Source: Selaginella moellendorffii | Taxonomy: Eukaryota; Streptophyta; Lycopodiopsida; Selaginellales; Selaginellaceae | Direction: 5' to 3' | NCBI RefSeq assembly: GCF_000143415.4 | Contig: NW_003314281.1 | Coordinates: 1,558,983 to 1,622,982, forward strand | DNA: 64,000 nucleotides | Shown: one piece after another, positions 43,503 through 56,158 of the stretch | Position numbering within the stretch: the stretch's first letter is position 1 | Layout: each line of letters begins with the position of its first letter | Notes under the pieces: model-generated | Database searches by the model: none | Told to the model about the DNA's origin: nothing | What the model saw: the letters and a program-made list of their open reading frames with translations, nothing else | Position numbers and translations under genes: made by a program

Positions 43503-44892
43503 CTAGCTATGCATGATCAACACTTAGTCGAAACTAAAATGAAGACCATGAAATGGACTCATATTGGTACACAACTTCCTTATAGACAAAGCTATAGTAC
43601 AGGTACCAACATCTCAACCTTAAACAACTAAGTTGAACATCATCATCCTTAGCCAAGGTGCAGGGCAACCAAGATCAAATCAAGATCAGTGAGAGCTCAC
43701 TACTCTCATAGAGTTTTAATGAAATGCAAGGTGCAACCTGCCACCAAGTATAATGCTACAGAAGAAAGGCACGAGGGTCATTTTTTTAGAAAAGCGTAAT
43801 AGCCACGTTTCTATACTAACTCCAGACTCTATCCAACTTAATTGCCTTAGCCCCAAAAGTCAGCATCCCTTTTGAGCCGCATCATACAAACTACTTACTA
43901 AGGTCTAAGCTAACCAAAGTCAACTCTAACCCCTTCACTAGTTTATATTGGCTTACAAAAACGGAATGTTTTTTGAGCAAAGTGATCAACAGATCAACCA
44001 TTGGAAAAGCCTAAGAAAATTTGTGGAAAAATTTCCATCCTAGAGAAAGAATAACTCTCAGTTTAAGAATGCAAACTTTCAAGACTCAACCAACTTCCTT
44101 CTACTAACAACTTCATATAAGTTCACCTCAACACAAATTCTCATGACCCATAGAATGCTTAAGCATCGAACATCTTACCCATACTTTTGACATCCAACAT
44201 TGATATCTACAAAATGCAAAATGAACATCCAAGGCTTGATCACAAAGACCATATCTTCAGACATCCACATTGCATTAACACCCTTCTTCAATCACCTTCA
44301 AGATCCAATGTGAAGCCAAAACACTAACAAAAAAAATGACATGAAAAATCAAGGGCTAAGGAGAACTCCTCATCACTCGAAATAACAATGCCACTTCTAC
44401 TAACACAAGTGCTAACGATGTCAATGCCTCAACTACACACTTTCTCCATCCAAAAATCTACTTGAAGTGCTAATGGATCAACCAACAAGCCATAGCAAGT
44501 GAATATTACAACTTTTTTCCAACACCTCAATGGGTAAACCCTTAAGGAAACAACGTACCAACTTAAGTTTAGCATAATGGACCATCATCTAGAATCCAGT
44601 CAAAGCTACTACAATGTTACTATGTGCAAGTAGACTAGCTTTACCATCAACCACTTTGGGGTTGATTATTATTTACCCAAGCAACTTCGTAAACATATTG
44701 CTCATTATCACATAGATATGATATAAGTATCACAATAACTTGATCATCAATTGAGTAACACCACGAGCAATGCTCATGTCACTACAAAGGTTTATGTGAG
44801 TATCAAGTGTCAAATCGACTCAACCAAATGCAACATAAATGCCACACTCCACCGATAGAGATTTACAACACCCAACACCACTAACTTTTATT

Positions 44893-45350
44893 CTTATGCC
44901 ACGTGATAGATGCCATGTGTCCATAGGACAATGGTGTGGAACCTGAGGTTCAAGGCCTTGGGCCACTGAACGAAAGAATGGTGCCAAACTCCCAAGCATG
45001 GAGCTGAGTGATGGAACCGGACCATGGAGATACTCCCGAGTGTACAGCCCAAGGAGCGAAGGGACAGGAGCTCAGAGCGACTTGGAATAGTCTTAGAGTA
45101 ACCAGCATCCTAATGCTAAGACTAATACGCAAAACAGAACCAAACAGAACCAAATGGAGTTTAACACTATTTTGGCATACTGGTGGCCTAACGTAAGGAT
45201 ATGGGTACTCCACCAGCTAACATGGAATGGAACTTGGGCTTAGACCCAAGTTGGACACAGAACAAGGACAAGCACGCAAGCGGGAGCTAGACTATACCTC
45301 AGGTTAGTCGGCCATGCCCAACCTACCCACTATCCCTACTATACATTTGG
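44893..45350 (-). mobile_element. 3' part of a large LTR, minus orientation
   Basis: Matches the reverse complement of LTR positions ~40330-40745 (ACGTGATAGATGCCATGTGT through ACTATACATTTGG). It is flanked by duplicated internal sequence on both sides. Confidence 0.7.
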
Positions 45351-45974
45351 ATATGATATAAGTATCACAATACCTTGATCATCAATTGAGTAACACCACG
45401 AGCAATGCTCATATCACTACTTCAAAAGTTTATGTGAGTATCAAGTGTCAACTTGACTCGACAAAATAAAACATAAATGCCACATTCCACCGATAGAGAT
45501 TTATAACACCCAACACCACTAACTTTTATTCACAACACAGACAAACTCATGCCACTCTCTTTCTGACCAAACTCAAAACCAATCCAACACTAAGTTACTC
45601 AAGGAGCAATAGTGAGGTTCCCCAAAAAAGAGTTGAGCATTGTAACCTAAGTTTTCCTGATCACCCTCTATCGGCCGATCACCAATTCCAGTGCCCCCAA
45701 ACACTTGGATTGGGAGCATTAACCATTCGATCTCCTGAGGGAGCTAGAGCTGGCTCTTGAACACTTCACTAAGCTACCCTGTTTGTTTGTTCATGTTCAC
45801 TCTAGCCTTGGACTCCTCAATAATTATATCATCATCCAACACATGGGTATAGCCTTCCTTGGTCACATTGGCCTTTCCTAGCCAAATTGGCTCCACTAGA
45901 GTCCTCCCCTATTATACTTTTGGAGCTCACCAAACCCCTAAGGGTTTGGGAGACAATCGCTTTATGCTTTCATC

Positions 45975-46275
45975 CTCGAACTCGGACTCGGACTCGGACT
46001 TAGACTCAAACTCGGACTTACACTTAGACTCAGACTCGGACTTAGCCTCAGTCTTGGTCTTAGACTTAGAGTCAACTTTAGTCTCAATCTTGGTCTTGGT
46101 CTCAATCCATCTCAAATTCATCTTAAATTCCATCTTTGGTCCATCTCGAACTCTATCTTGGGTCCATGTTAGAGTCCTTATTGGACTCTATTTTGGACTC
46201 CATCTTGAACTCCATTTTGAGTTCATCATGGACTCCATCTTGGACTCTATATCCGACTCTATCTCAGACTCCATT
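45975..46275. repeat. GGACTC/GGACTT minisatellite
   Basis: Arrays of CTCGGACTCGGACT, CTTAGACTCAAACTCGGACT and, further right, longer CTCCATCTTGGACT-type units. The open frame across it (45859-46314) is a Ser/Asp artefact of the repeat. It mirrors the array at 36343-36490. Confidence 0.7.
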
Positions 46276-48780
46276 TTGACACTTCCATATGTCATGACAT
46301 TTGCCATGTGTTAGTCCTTTTTATGTATTTTTCTAGACGCTCATTCATCAATCGCTTCATGCTCATTCCTTGAACACTTTGTTTGGAGTTCCACTCCTGC
46401 TCTTGACTTTCTAAATTGAAACTTTTGGTCCAAACGTGTTATGCTAGTTGGACTTCCATTTTGATTACTACCATATGGCACATTTTCGGCCCACTTTAGG
46501 CCTTAGGGATTTGTGTTTCACATTAGTGTTTGAAGTAATTTATAATATTTATTCTTAGATGTTTCTTTGTCATTAGATTCATACTTGTACACATGAGGTG
46601 TTTCAGTGCACATGCTTGATCTTGATGATATGGATGATCATATGAACCAAAGTCAATTCTATTTACTTGTACAAATAGCATAACATTACATGCAACACAA
46701 GCCTATGGTGAAGGAGCATTCTATTATATCCATTCCTGCTTGTTTGGATATGGAAACAAAAGAAGACTAAATATATTTTTGATTTTATGTTGTTTAATAG
46801 ATTATTTTCTTTCTTCCCTCACTATGGGCAGATATGGTGAGATTACTAGCCAATCTATTGGAAAATGAATAAGATGACAAACTTTTTATTCCTACATAAC
46901 TCTTTAGTAGTTGCTTTGGTGTGTGTGCTTGGGTATTGGCATCTAACCACAAGGCATAGCAAGACTTGGCAAATCATTTATACGCAATAGCAACTTTGTG
47001 TTATAACTGGTTTATAGGGTATACTTTTGCTATACATTTTTGTGTTGTTTTTATCTTTATACTAGCTATTTCATCCCTACCAATCCATGAGAGGTGTCAA
47101 TGAACTATTCTTGCTGCATTTGCAAGAGGTTGAACAAGAAACTTTGAGGACTTTGGCTTCTGCAAGGATTGTAACAATAATATGAATTATTTCAGATTAC
47201 TCTATGTATATAGCATTTTTCATGTTGTTGATGGTTCTAAACACAAGGCACTATAAAATATTGCCATATTAACCAGGCTTATAGCCTCCCTCCAAGTCCA
47301 AAGAAATGTTTAAATCATGTTAGTTGCCTCTTACTATTAGGATATTTGAGGAACTTGCTCCACTTCAGGGATGCTCCCGTCTTTCAAGCCAAGCACTCAA
47401 TAGAATGTTTGTGATTATTCCTTGGGAACTCACTCAGGTATTCATTGTTATATTTTTTTCTTGCCTTTAGAATAACCCTATTTGTGTCTTCCACTCTATT
47501 GTGGCAACACTACAGTGTAGGTTGATTCTAGTGCTACTGTGGTGGCTCCATAAGGAAGGTGGGTGGTAGGAGGTGGTCCCTCTTTCTTTCTTTTCACTGT
47601 TTTAATAAGAGGGATATGTATGATTGTGAGCCACCTTGGTTAGAGGCCATATACTATGCCATCACAATATTGGAGCACAACTCTATATCTAATATATACC
47701 ACCATGTCTGTTTTTAATTAGATTGGGTTGGATAATGTTTTTGAGCTTACAGTGCTATTTAGATTGCACTATCTCCAAATTAGCTTTTGAACATTTGGAC
47801 CAACTTTTCTGGTTAGGTCTGCAAAAATCTAATGGCCTCCTTCATTTATGGTAGTTACTTCTACCGAGTACAGATCACTCTTGAGCTCATGAGTTGAGCT
47901 CAAATTTCAAATGTAGTTCAATACAAACATTACAAAGTTTAAAAAATTAACATTCAACCTAACATCTTTTTGCATTTTATATAAATAAAAATATTTTGGT
48001 AGAGATTTCTTATCCAAGAATTTAATTATTTACTACAAGCTAAAATAGGTAGGTTCTTTAGAATTTTAAATAAGATAGGATTTAAATTTGTGCTTTTTAA
48101 AATTATCAAGATTGAATTAAGATTCTCTAGCAACTATGAGACACATGAATATTATGGGTATATTGCAAAGAGAAAACTTGTGTATATATATATAAAACGA
48201 AAACTAATTATATAAAATACAAAAGCTTATATTATCGATGAAGAATGAACATAATCTCCAAGAGTCTTCTTCAACTCAATAATAATAAGGGTTGGTTAAT
48301 GTATATAAACATCCACTTTAGGATCCTGGTGCAAGATGTTAATGGATATCTAGTACATATGCTTGCAAAAAGCATATGCCTTCCCATGTTCCTCCTTCGT
48401 AAAGTTTAGACATGTGTATAATAATCTTGAATGGCAATTATGTACTTTCGACCTTTTGTTTTTACAATATACTCCTTCATTAACTCAATAATGTACTTTA
48501 TGAAAAGAATTTCACATTAAAGCATTTGAGTGAAGTTTATTTTACCTTCCTTCTGCTTAGAGATTATACTAATAAATTCACCTTTTCTTACTAACCTCTT
48601 GTGCATCTTTATGGGAACAATGCTAGTTCTATCATTTATATCTTCAATTTTCCTCTTCTCAAGATTAAAATCAGATTCCTTAAGGTTTTGAATTTCATCT
48701 GAACTGAATGCAACCTCTTTAACACCTGGCCATTCTTATCAACTCTTGTTTCTCTCATCTATACCACAGCTTTGAAAAGA
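46276..48780. other. AT-rich intergenic DNA
   Basis: About 2.5 kb. No gene, no LTR-family match and no long frame that I can see. Confidence 0.5.
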
Positions 48781-48805
48781 TGGTACCTTTATTATAGTGT
48801 TTACA

Positions 48806-51205
48806 TTAAGCTAAGTTGCTGGGGGGTGGCAAGACTTGACTGCTGCTGTGGGATTGCCTGTGCAGTAAAATCCAGCTTTGAATGATCTCCATCTTCTTGG
48901 AACTTGTAGAACATGCTGATGACCATCTGGATTTTGCTGGTGAACACCACTGCAGGATAACACCACAGAGAAAGCCCAAGATGAAGAATGTATCAGTGTT
49001 GGTGGCATGTACTGGGATGTTGGTCGAGGAATTAGATGTCGAAGCATTGCATGCTGAGAGTGGGAATCCACACAAGAGAGTGTTGCCTGTAAAGGCATCC
49101 AGAAACCTGGTGTTGAGGTTGTTGCCAGTAGGAATAGGACCACTGAGATTGTTGTAGGCAACGCTGAAACTGGCATGAACGCAATCTCCTGCAGAATGCC
49201 ACCCTCGAAGTTGTGCGACAGGTCAAGTGATTCCAGCACCTTAAGCATGGAGAGTCCAACTGGGATGCGTCCAGAGAATCTGTTGCTCGAGATGTTGAGC
49301 TGCATGAGACCCACAAGCCGAGAAAGTGTGAGGAGGAGCTCACCTTCGAGCTCGTTGTTTGAGAAGTCCATGAGCGTGAACGAATCAACGAGGTTTGATA
49401 TGTTGGTATATACTCCTCGCAGGGTGATCCCGTAGTCAAACATGCCACCGCCAAAGGTATACACCCAGGAGACTTGCTTGATGGTCTTGTCACTCGCAAA
49501 CAACAATATCCTAGGCATGCATCGCCAACCTCACCAATCTTCAAGTGATTGATCTCTCCAGCAACCACCTTACTGGTGCTTTGCCCGACCAGCTCGATCT
49601 CATGCAAGGTTTCAAAGCCACCAATGTGAGCGTAAAAGCATTGGGAATGATCTCCACCACTTGCAAACTATCTCTGGAAACATGCCCTGGAAGTTCATTC
49701 ACAGGTCTAGCACTTGGATCCCAGTGCAAAGTGGCTAGTCATGCTGCCGAGTTTGGCTTGAGACTTGCACCGCGTTTGGACTGTATGGGAGAGGGCCAGT
49801 GAGTTGGTTCTGCCCAAGTTGCAAGGCCACTAGGTGTTTAGTGGCTCCAAAGCCCATGGTCACCTCACCAAGCACATATCTCCTACATTGAGGATGAGAA
49901 GCTTTTTGAAACTGTCCATCGTCTTTGGAAGCTTGACAGGTCCAGCAGCGTTATGGAAGAGCAGCGTCCAAGCTCCGAAGGAATGACACCGGAGAGATGG
50001 TTACTGGAAAGGTCAAGCCTCGTGAGCTTTGACAAGTTGCCAATGCCTGGAGGAACTTTGCCAGAGAGCTCGTTGTAAGAGAGATCGAGTCGCCGCATCG
50101 ACGAACCTGGGGAGTAGTCTTCCCTCAAGGCTCCTGAGAACCTGTTCCATGAAGGTCCAAAGTATTCAGCTTCTCCAGTGAGCCGACCTGTGGAAACAAA
50201 GGCCCAGTCAAGTTGTTCTTGAGACGATCATGGATGTTAAGTTCCGGAGCTTTGCCATTCCACTCGGTAGGCCTCCTTGTAGATTGTTAACGGATAGATC
50301 CACCAGGGACAGGCAGTCCACCAAAGGTTCCGGAATTACTGTGGACAAGTTGTTGCGGGACATGTCGATTGCTTCAAGAGCGCAGTCATCCCCACCAAAG
50401 ATCTCAGGTGGGATCGATGTCAGCTGGTTTTAGCCAGACGTAACACGTTCACAATTTTAAGAAACTTCGATGCGTGAGAAGGGAGAGCAGCAATTGCTCA
50501 AGCTTCTGAGGCAGTGTTCCACAGATCCTCGGGAAGCAGCGGCGGCAACAAGTATCCGGGGATGCGCCGCAGGGTTCTTCGGCCCAGGAATCGCGAGGTG
50601 GAGCTGGACGAGGCCTGCATGTAGGAATTTTCAGCCAGAGAGAGATTTTGCAGCCTGGAAAGCTGACCCAGGGACTCCGGAATGCGGTCACCAAGCTGGT
50701 TTCTCGAGAGATCAATGACTTTGAGAGACGAGCAATTTGCCAGGCTCGAGGAATCTCCTGGTTGTAATAGTTCCAGGGAAGGATGGCGTAGACGTTGAAG
50801 CCGTCCCAAGAAGCCTGGAATCCGGCCCTGGAAGAGATTGTAGGAGAGATCTAACACCTCAAGGAGAGAACAGTTTGTGATCTCGCTGGGAATCTCACCG
50901 GACATGTAATAGTTACGTGACAAGTTGAGCTCTCTGAGCTGTGTCGAGGGCGATATACTTCCCTGCAAGAGGAGAGATGTAAGCCTGATCGAGACGACGC
51001 TGGTGGAAGAATCGCATGAGATTCCTGCCCAAACACACATGTTGGCAACATTGCCCGGGTTCCAGTCAAGAAGAGTGCCTTGTGTGTCGTTTATACCCTT
51101 CTTGAACTCGAGAAGAACATCCGCCTCGTTCTTGGAGGAGGATCCCAGCATTTGCGAGAGGCCTAGAGCAAAGAACAACCAAAAGACGATCTCCACTTTC
51201 TCCAT
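48806..51205 (-). pseudogene. LRR receptor-like protein pseudogene
   Basis: N-terminal part 51205-50498 begins MEKVEIVFWLFFALGLSQML (signal peptide), then the LRRNT domain (ADVLLEFKKGINDTQGTLLD, CVWAGISCDSSTS) and LRRs (LNLSRNYYMSGEIPSEITNC, LLEVLDLSYNLFQGRIPGFL, LKVIDLSRNQLGDRIPESLG). More LRRs follow in other frames: ALEAIDMSRNNLSTVIPEPL (~50380), RLDLSYNELSGKVPPGIGNL (~50095), LTRLDLSSNHLSGVIPSELG, LMDFSNNELEGEL and LNISSNRFSGRIP (~49330). The C-terminus reads NTLLCGFPLSACNASTSNSS then a hydrophobic stretch (FFILGFLCGVILQ), the usual LRR-RLP/RLK juxtamembrane end. At least four frame changes and stops, and no kinase domain visible: a dead cell-surface receptor gene. Confidence 0.85.
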
Positions 51206-51457
51206 TTTCTGTTGCTCTTGTTCTTCCTGCATTCTACATTTTATTGAAGAACAAGAGCTTCACAAAATTGGATAGAACAACGTGTTCCACACGTTGCCGT
51301 TTTCATCCACTGATATCCATTTCCAGACTAGTTGAGCTCAATGTCATGGGTAGTCAATGAAAGTCAAACAGTCTTTGAAGGCCACCGCTCGGGGACCTGT
51401 CGCTCGCGACGTTGGATCCGTGGGATACGAGATTCGCAGAAGGCTCCAGAGGAACCA

Positions 51458-52372
51458 TTACTCGTGCACAGCACAGGCCTTGGAGGATGTTCTCCAGTGG
51501 ATGCAACTAAAGGAGACGATAAGTTGATAAAATTCTACGTCTAAAGTAAAGATGTTGACCCCGGTGGTCCGACAAGATCGAAAACTCGCCACTCTCGTCG
51601 ACCACGTCCCGGAGGCAATGTGCATAAAAGCCCCGGGGAGTGTGGCCCTTTTCCCAGACCGTCTCATAATCTTCCACAGCCCCAGCTTGTTGACTCGAAC
51701 AACACTCTTCCACTTGAGATTCAGCCCCAGATCATGCAGAGCCTTGGAGAACATCGTACATGGCTTGACGCAGCTCGTCGTTGCGTGGACGGCTGCCGAC
51801 TCAACTCCCAAGTCTTTCAGTCGGACGGTGTAAGTGTCACCGCAAAGTTCCACTCGGCCGGCCATGAGGAACGGGCTCCGTGCCTCCTGCTTCACGTACT
51901 CGAGGGTGGAGAAGCCATGCTCCTCATGCAGCTGCCACGGCCTGATTTGCTTTGTCACCACCCCGTCCATGATGAAGATCTCCCTCTTGACGTCTTCTCG
52001 AGGACCGTAGCTCGAGCTTCGGAACACGCGGCAGGGCCTGGGAGGAACAATGAGTCTCATTGTTATCGGGTCCGTGAAGAGCGAGAGCGTTCGTTCTTCT
52101 TGAGAGTGAAGATGTTGGCCAGTGTCACAAACGCTCAAGCCGGAATGATCGATCGATGACAAAGGAAAGCATGACATACGACGGACTTTTGCAGATCCAG
52201 ATTCCAAGACAGACATCCACGCAGAGACGCTTAAGTGAAGACCGTTCTTCCACTGTGGCCGCAGGATGCGATGATCCGGTTTCATTCCTTGGACTGGTTC
52301 ATCCTCTGGAAGGACTGCAGTGACTCGCTCGCGAATCCGTGCTGGGCGTGAGACGGAATCACCAAGTTCCAC
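51458..52372 (-). other. Open frame of 304 codons, function unknown
   Basis: Longest frame of this area: MELGDSVSRPARIRERVTAV, then REIFIMDGVVTKQIRPWQLH, EEHGFSTLEYVKQEARSPFL, VELCGDTYTVRLKDLGVESA and LHDLGLNLKWKSVVRVNKLG. Composition from ~residue 125 on looks genuinely coding, but I know no family for it. It lies between an LRR pseudogene and a PPR pseudogene, so it may be another relic. The N-terminal ~120 residues may be non-coding or frameshifted from the neighbouring PPR remnant. Confidence 0.35.
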
Positions 52373-52960
52373 GGCATCCTGTTGAAGAGGCGGAAAGCTT
52401 GCTGGAGCTTTGTTCTGGCAAAGCCAAACTGCTTAGCAGCGCCAGAAATGTGACCTTGTTGGGAAGCATGAGCATCTCCTGGAAAGCCACCAAAGTCTTC
52501 TGCTTCCAAGACATCACAGTCCACGTTGCTACGTCTTTCCGCTCAATCTGATCGAAAGTTTCCCCCGCAACGTCCAGACTTTTGTACCTCCCTTGACGAG
52601 CGCAGTGCCAATGCCGGATGCCAAGTTCGCCCAAGCACCCGTGAACTTTTGGCGCAGCACTCGTGTCCGGGAAAACATCGCTTTGAGAGCTTCTTTCTGG
52701 CCACACTGCTTGTCTCTCCTCTACAACATCTCCCTCACACCCTCCATGCTTCCACATTTCCCATACATCTCCGAGTGTTGTATTCTTGGAACGCTGTGCT
52801 TGCAGCTCGATGGCATTGGACCTGACTGTGCGACGTCCTCTATGGTTGTGAGCTCGTGCAAGTCCAGCAGTAGAGTTTTTTATCCTTTCGTTGAAAACAC
52901 TCTTGTGGAGTTGCCTATCCTCATTTTGTTTTCTCATAAGAGAATCCACCATAAGGCATG
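52282..52960 (-). pseudogene. PPR pseudogene fragment
   Basis: Minus strand, multiple frames: WEMYGKCGSMEG-like (~52745), GTALVKGGTKVW (~52600), QIERKDVATWTVM (~52545), HAQHGFASESLQSFQRM (~52320). These are PLS-class repeat pieces (KCG, WT.M..Y.QHG, AL..F..M) split by frameshifts. Confidence 0.7.
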
Positions 52961-53520
52961 ATCATGTCTCGAACAGGCAAATCCACAAAACCTCCTCAGT
53001 AGAGCTGTGGTGTTCTTGCGAACCACTTCCTCAAACCTGTACCATGAAGAACATTGTTTCCTCTTTTTGCACTTACAAAGGAAGAAATGTTTACTAAGCA
53101 AAAGATATTGCTGTGCCCTGAACTGCAAAAAGAGAAATTTTTACTATGCAAAAGATATCAAACCTGGATTTTATCCTTTATACCCTAAACCAACTTGCTA
53201 AAGAGAGAAATTTTTACTATGCAAAAGATGGATTTTATCCTTTATACCCTAAACCAACTTGCTAAAGGGTGATAGTATTATCTTAACCCTGTAGATCACA
53301 CTGTAATTGAGCTTAACACTAGTGGGTCACCGACAAAGGGGCCAAGTGGTCCTACTCTATTTCTCTTATACTAGTGTTCCTCTACTACAGCTTGGCTGGT
53401 GGGATGGGTTTTCAACTTACATGACACAACACCCCAGCTCCAGGATGACTAGGATTGTTGGTGAGTCAAGACCTCTAATAAGAATAACTAATTCTCCTAA
53501 ATGATAGTTAATTATCACCA
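52961..53520. other. Intergenic DNA with a tandem duplication
   Basis: No gene seen. ~53128-53200 and 53201-53266 repeat AGAGAAATTTTTACTATGCA, then ATTTTATCCTTTATACCCTA and AACCAACTTGCTAAAG; the second unit lacks ~11 bp present in the first. Confidence 0.6.
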
Positions 53521-54161
53521 ATGATTTCTAGATGTGAATACTAACTTCAATATTGGACAAAATACTTTCTTTAACAACTCATAATAAATGGAACAATAAA
53601 TATAATAACTCAAATAACCAAAGCTCAAAGAAACTTATAATTAAGTCTCATATAACAACAATCACAAGTTTCACATCAATTAATGTCAATGCCAAAGAAA
53701 AATTCATAGTACAACCCATAATATCCTCCTCAACTCTTCAGTAAGTTGAAATTTCACAATACAAAAGCTAATTAAGAGCATATTTATATCAATCTAAAAA
53801 TTAAGTATGATAAAGCTATGCTCAATAAGTGATCTCTAAACCAATCCTTTGAATCCATCTATTCATATCAAAACATAACTCATTTTATAACAAACGTATT
53901 AAGAATCATAATCCAAACTCAAATTCAATAAGGAACCAATAACTCTAATATCAATCACTAACTCTTCATTTTGCAAAGCTAAAACACTAAATTTAGATTA
54001 TTGAGTCATATATTTGTTTAATAGAAAAGTAATACTCCATGTATAACATATAAGAACATAGATAAGTGTGAACCAAATTATTACTCAAGTCTAATCAAAC
54101 TGTAATAAGCTCACTAACATATTTAGTCAATAGTTTTGAGCATGACTAAAGAATTTATAAG

Positions 54162-55347
54162 TGTTATAAATATGATTATAGGTATTGAAAGCTACTTGTC
54201 AACGAGTCCTTTTAGATATTCTTTCCTTACTATCATGACGGTAGGAGGTCAATATTGTTAGACTCTATTAATCTTCACCCAAACTAGTTGAGAAATTGGT
54301 CCTCATATATATATTTGGTCAGAAGAGTATAAAGACAAAATTCCTAAGTGCTATTAATCAAGCATACTTGACTTTATTAAAGAAACTCATTCGTTGGCTT
54401 GCATTTACTAGTGTTGAGACATTTTGCAATATTGAGTTTGGTTTCTCAATATTCACTAAGTGATAGTTTACCATGTTTGCTAAAACACTCTCATTATCAT
54501 TCCCCCATGTGTTATATGATAGTGATGCATATCTATAGAATGTAGAAATTATCCTAAACAAGATAGTGCTTTTTTCGCTTTTAAATTCACAATTTAACAC
54601 CATTCCATAAGTTTTTGTGATTGTCCCAAAAACCAGCTCTTGACACTAGGGTGGAAGCCTAACCCTTGATAGAGAGAGGGGGGGGGGGGCAAGGGGCAAG
54701 GGGGTTCCAAATATATAATAGGGATAGTGGGTAAGTTTGGCTGATTAACTTGAGGTATAATCTAACTCCGATTTGCATGTTTGTCTTTATTTTACATTTG
54801 GTTTAAGTCCAAGCCTAAGCTCTATACCATATTAGTTATATCCTCAGGTTAGGCTATCAATATACTGCAATAGTGCCATACTCCATTTGGCTTTATTTTG
54901 CATACTAGTTTTGGCATTGGAATGTTAAAAACTCTAGGATTGTTCTAATAACACTATGTGCTCTTCTCTCCTCGAGCTCTACATTCAAGAGTTGTTCCAT
55001 ACTTCAATTTCATACACTCCTTAGCTATATATTTAAGAGTTTAGCTTCGTACTTTCATTTAGTGGCCTAAGGTTTTGAAACTCAAGTTCTACTCTATTGC
55101 TCTTAGTTTATATGTCTAAGGTGTAGTGCACTCTATCTCTCTCCTCTTAAACCAACTGAGAAAGAATAATTGCTTGATGAGAGAGCCCTTAATGGTTATT
55201 TTATCCCCATTTATCCCCTAAAGTTCCAAAGATATACGGTGATAGTATATTTAAATCTCATCCCATAATTACATGCACTATACAAAGGTTTGATTTTGCT
55301 CCATGGTTATCACTATAAGATAAAGGGTGAAAACTATATGCACTATA
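54162..55347 (+). mobile_element. Solo large LTR with nested TRIM solo LTR
   Basis: From TGTTATAAATATG to TATGCACTATA, flanked by ATAAG (54157-54161) and ATAAA (55348-55352), a 5-bp target duplication with one G-to-A change. Flanking DNA rejoins the internal sequence seen at ~37965 (AATAAGCTAGCTATGAATGA). It contains a G run at ~54679-54689 and a nested TRIM LTR at 55122-55284. Confidence 0.75.
55122..55284 (-). mobile_element. TRIM solo LTR
   Basis: 163 bp, reverse complement of the TRIM LTR (TGTAGTGCACTCTATCTCTC to CATGCACTATACA on the + strand), flanked by AAGG on the left (55118-55121) and right (55285-55288). Solo LTRs arise by LTR-LTR recombination of a full element. Confidence 0.8.
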
Positions 55348-56158
55348 ATAAACTAGCTATAAATGATTAACATTTAGCTGAAATTAAAGTGAAGACCATG
55401 AGATGGACTCATATAGGTATATAACCTTTTAATGGACAAGGTTATAGTATAGTTACTAACACCTAAATTGCAAATAATTAAATTGGACATAACCATTCTT
55501 AACTAAGGTGCAGGGCCACCAAAACCAAATCAAGATCAATAAGATTTTATATCTCTTAGAGTCTAACAAAATACAAAGTGCATACCACCAAACATAATAC
55601 TATAAAGAAAGGCATAGAAGTTATCTTTCTAAAAAAGCACATTAGCCACTTTTCTACGCCAACTCCAAGCTCTATATAACTCAATTTCCTTAGCCCCAAA
55701 AGTCAGCATCCTTTTCAGTTGATATCATATAAACTGCCTACTAAGGTGTAAAATAACAAAAGTCAATTCTAACCTCTTCACTAAAGGTTTTTAAGAAAAT
55801 GATCAACAAATCCACTATTAGAAAAGCCTAAGAAAATTTGTTGAAAATTTTCCATCCAAAAATCAACTCTCAATTTAGAAATGTAAATTTTCAAGACTCA
55901 ACCAATTTCCTTTTATTTATAACTTCATATAAAGAATCCAACAACATATTTATATATTTTACATCTAACAACAATATCTACAAATGCTAATAAATACTTA
56001 AAATTTGATCATAAAGACTATATCTTCAAATATCTATATTGTAGCTACACTCTTCTTCAATTATCTTCAAGATCTAGTATAAAGTTAAAATATTAGTAAG
56101 AAAATTGATATGAAAAAACAAGTTTTAGGGAAAACTCTTCATCATTTGACAAAATAAT

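Larger units (their letters stand above)
41616..45652 (-). mobile_element. Inverted internal segment of the large LTR element
   Basis: From ATGCCTTCCCCAACAACTCT the + text follows 58551-61375 collinearly (with insertions), although the preceding 39717-41615 part has the opposite element orientation. So the segment is reversed relative to its neighbour. It carries a TRIM insertion (42924-43502), an LTR fragment (~44893-45350), and a partial tandem duplication of ~44717-44890 at 45352-45540. Confidence 0.6.
53540..56158 (-). mobile_element. Decayed internal region of the large LTR element
   Basis: Same + text as 58540-60750 with strong C-to-T/G-to-A shift. It is interrupted by a solo LTR (54162-55347) and ends at 56158 where a minus-oriented LTR begins. 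Confidence 0.65.

Noticed and set aside
45859-46314. 151-codon Ser/Asp-rich open frame
   Set aside because: It is a translation of the hexamer minisatellite, with no conserved start or domain.
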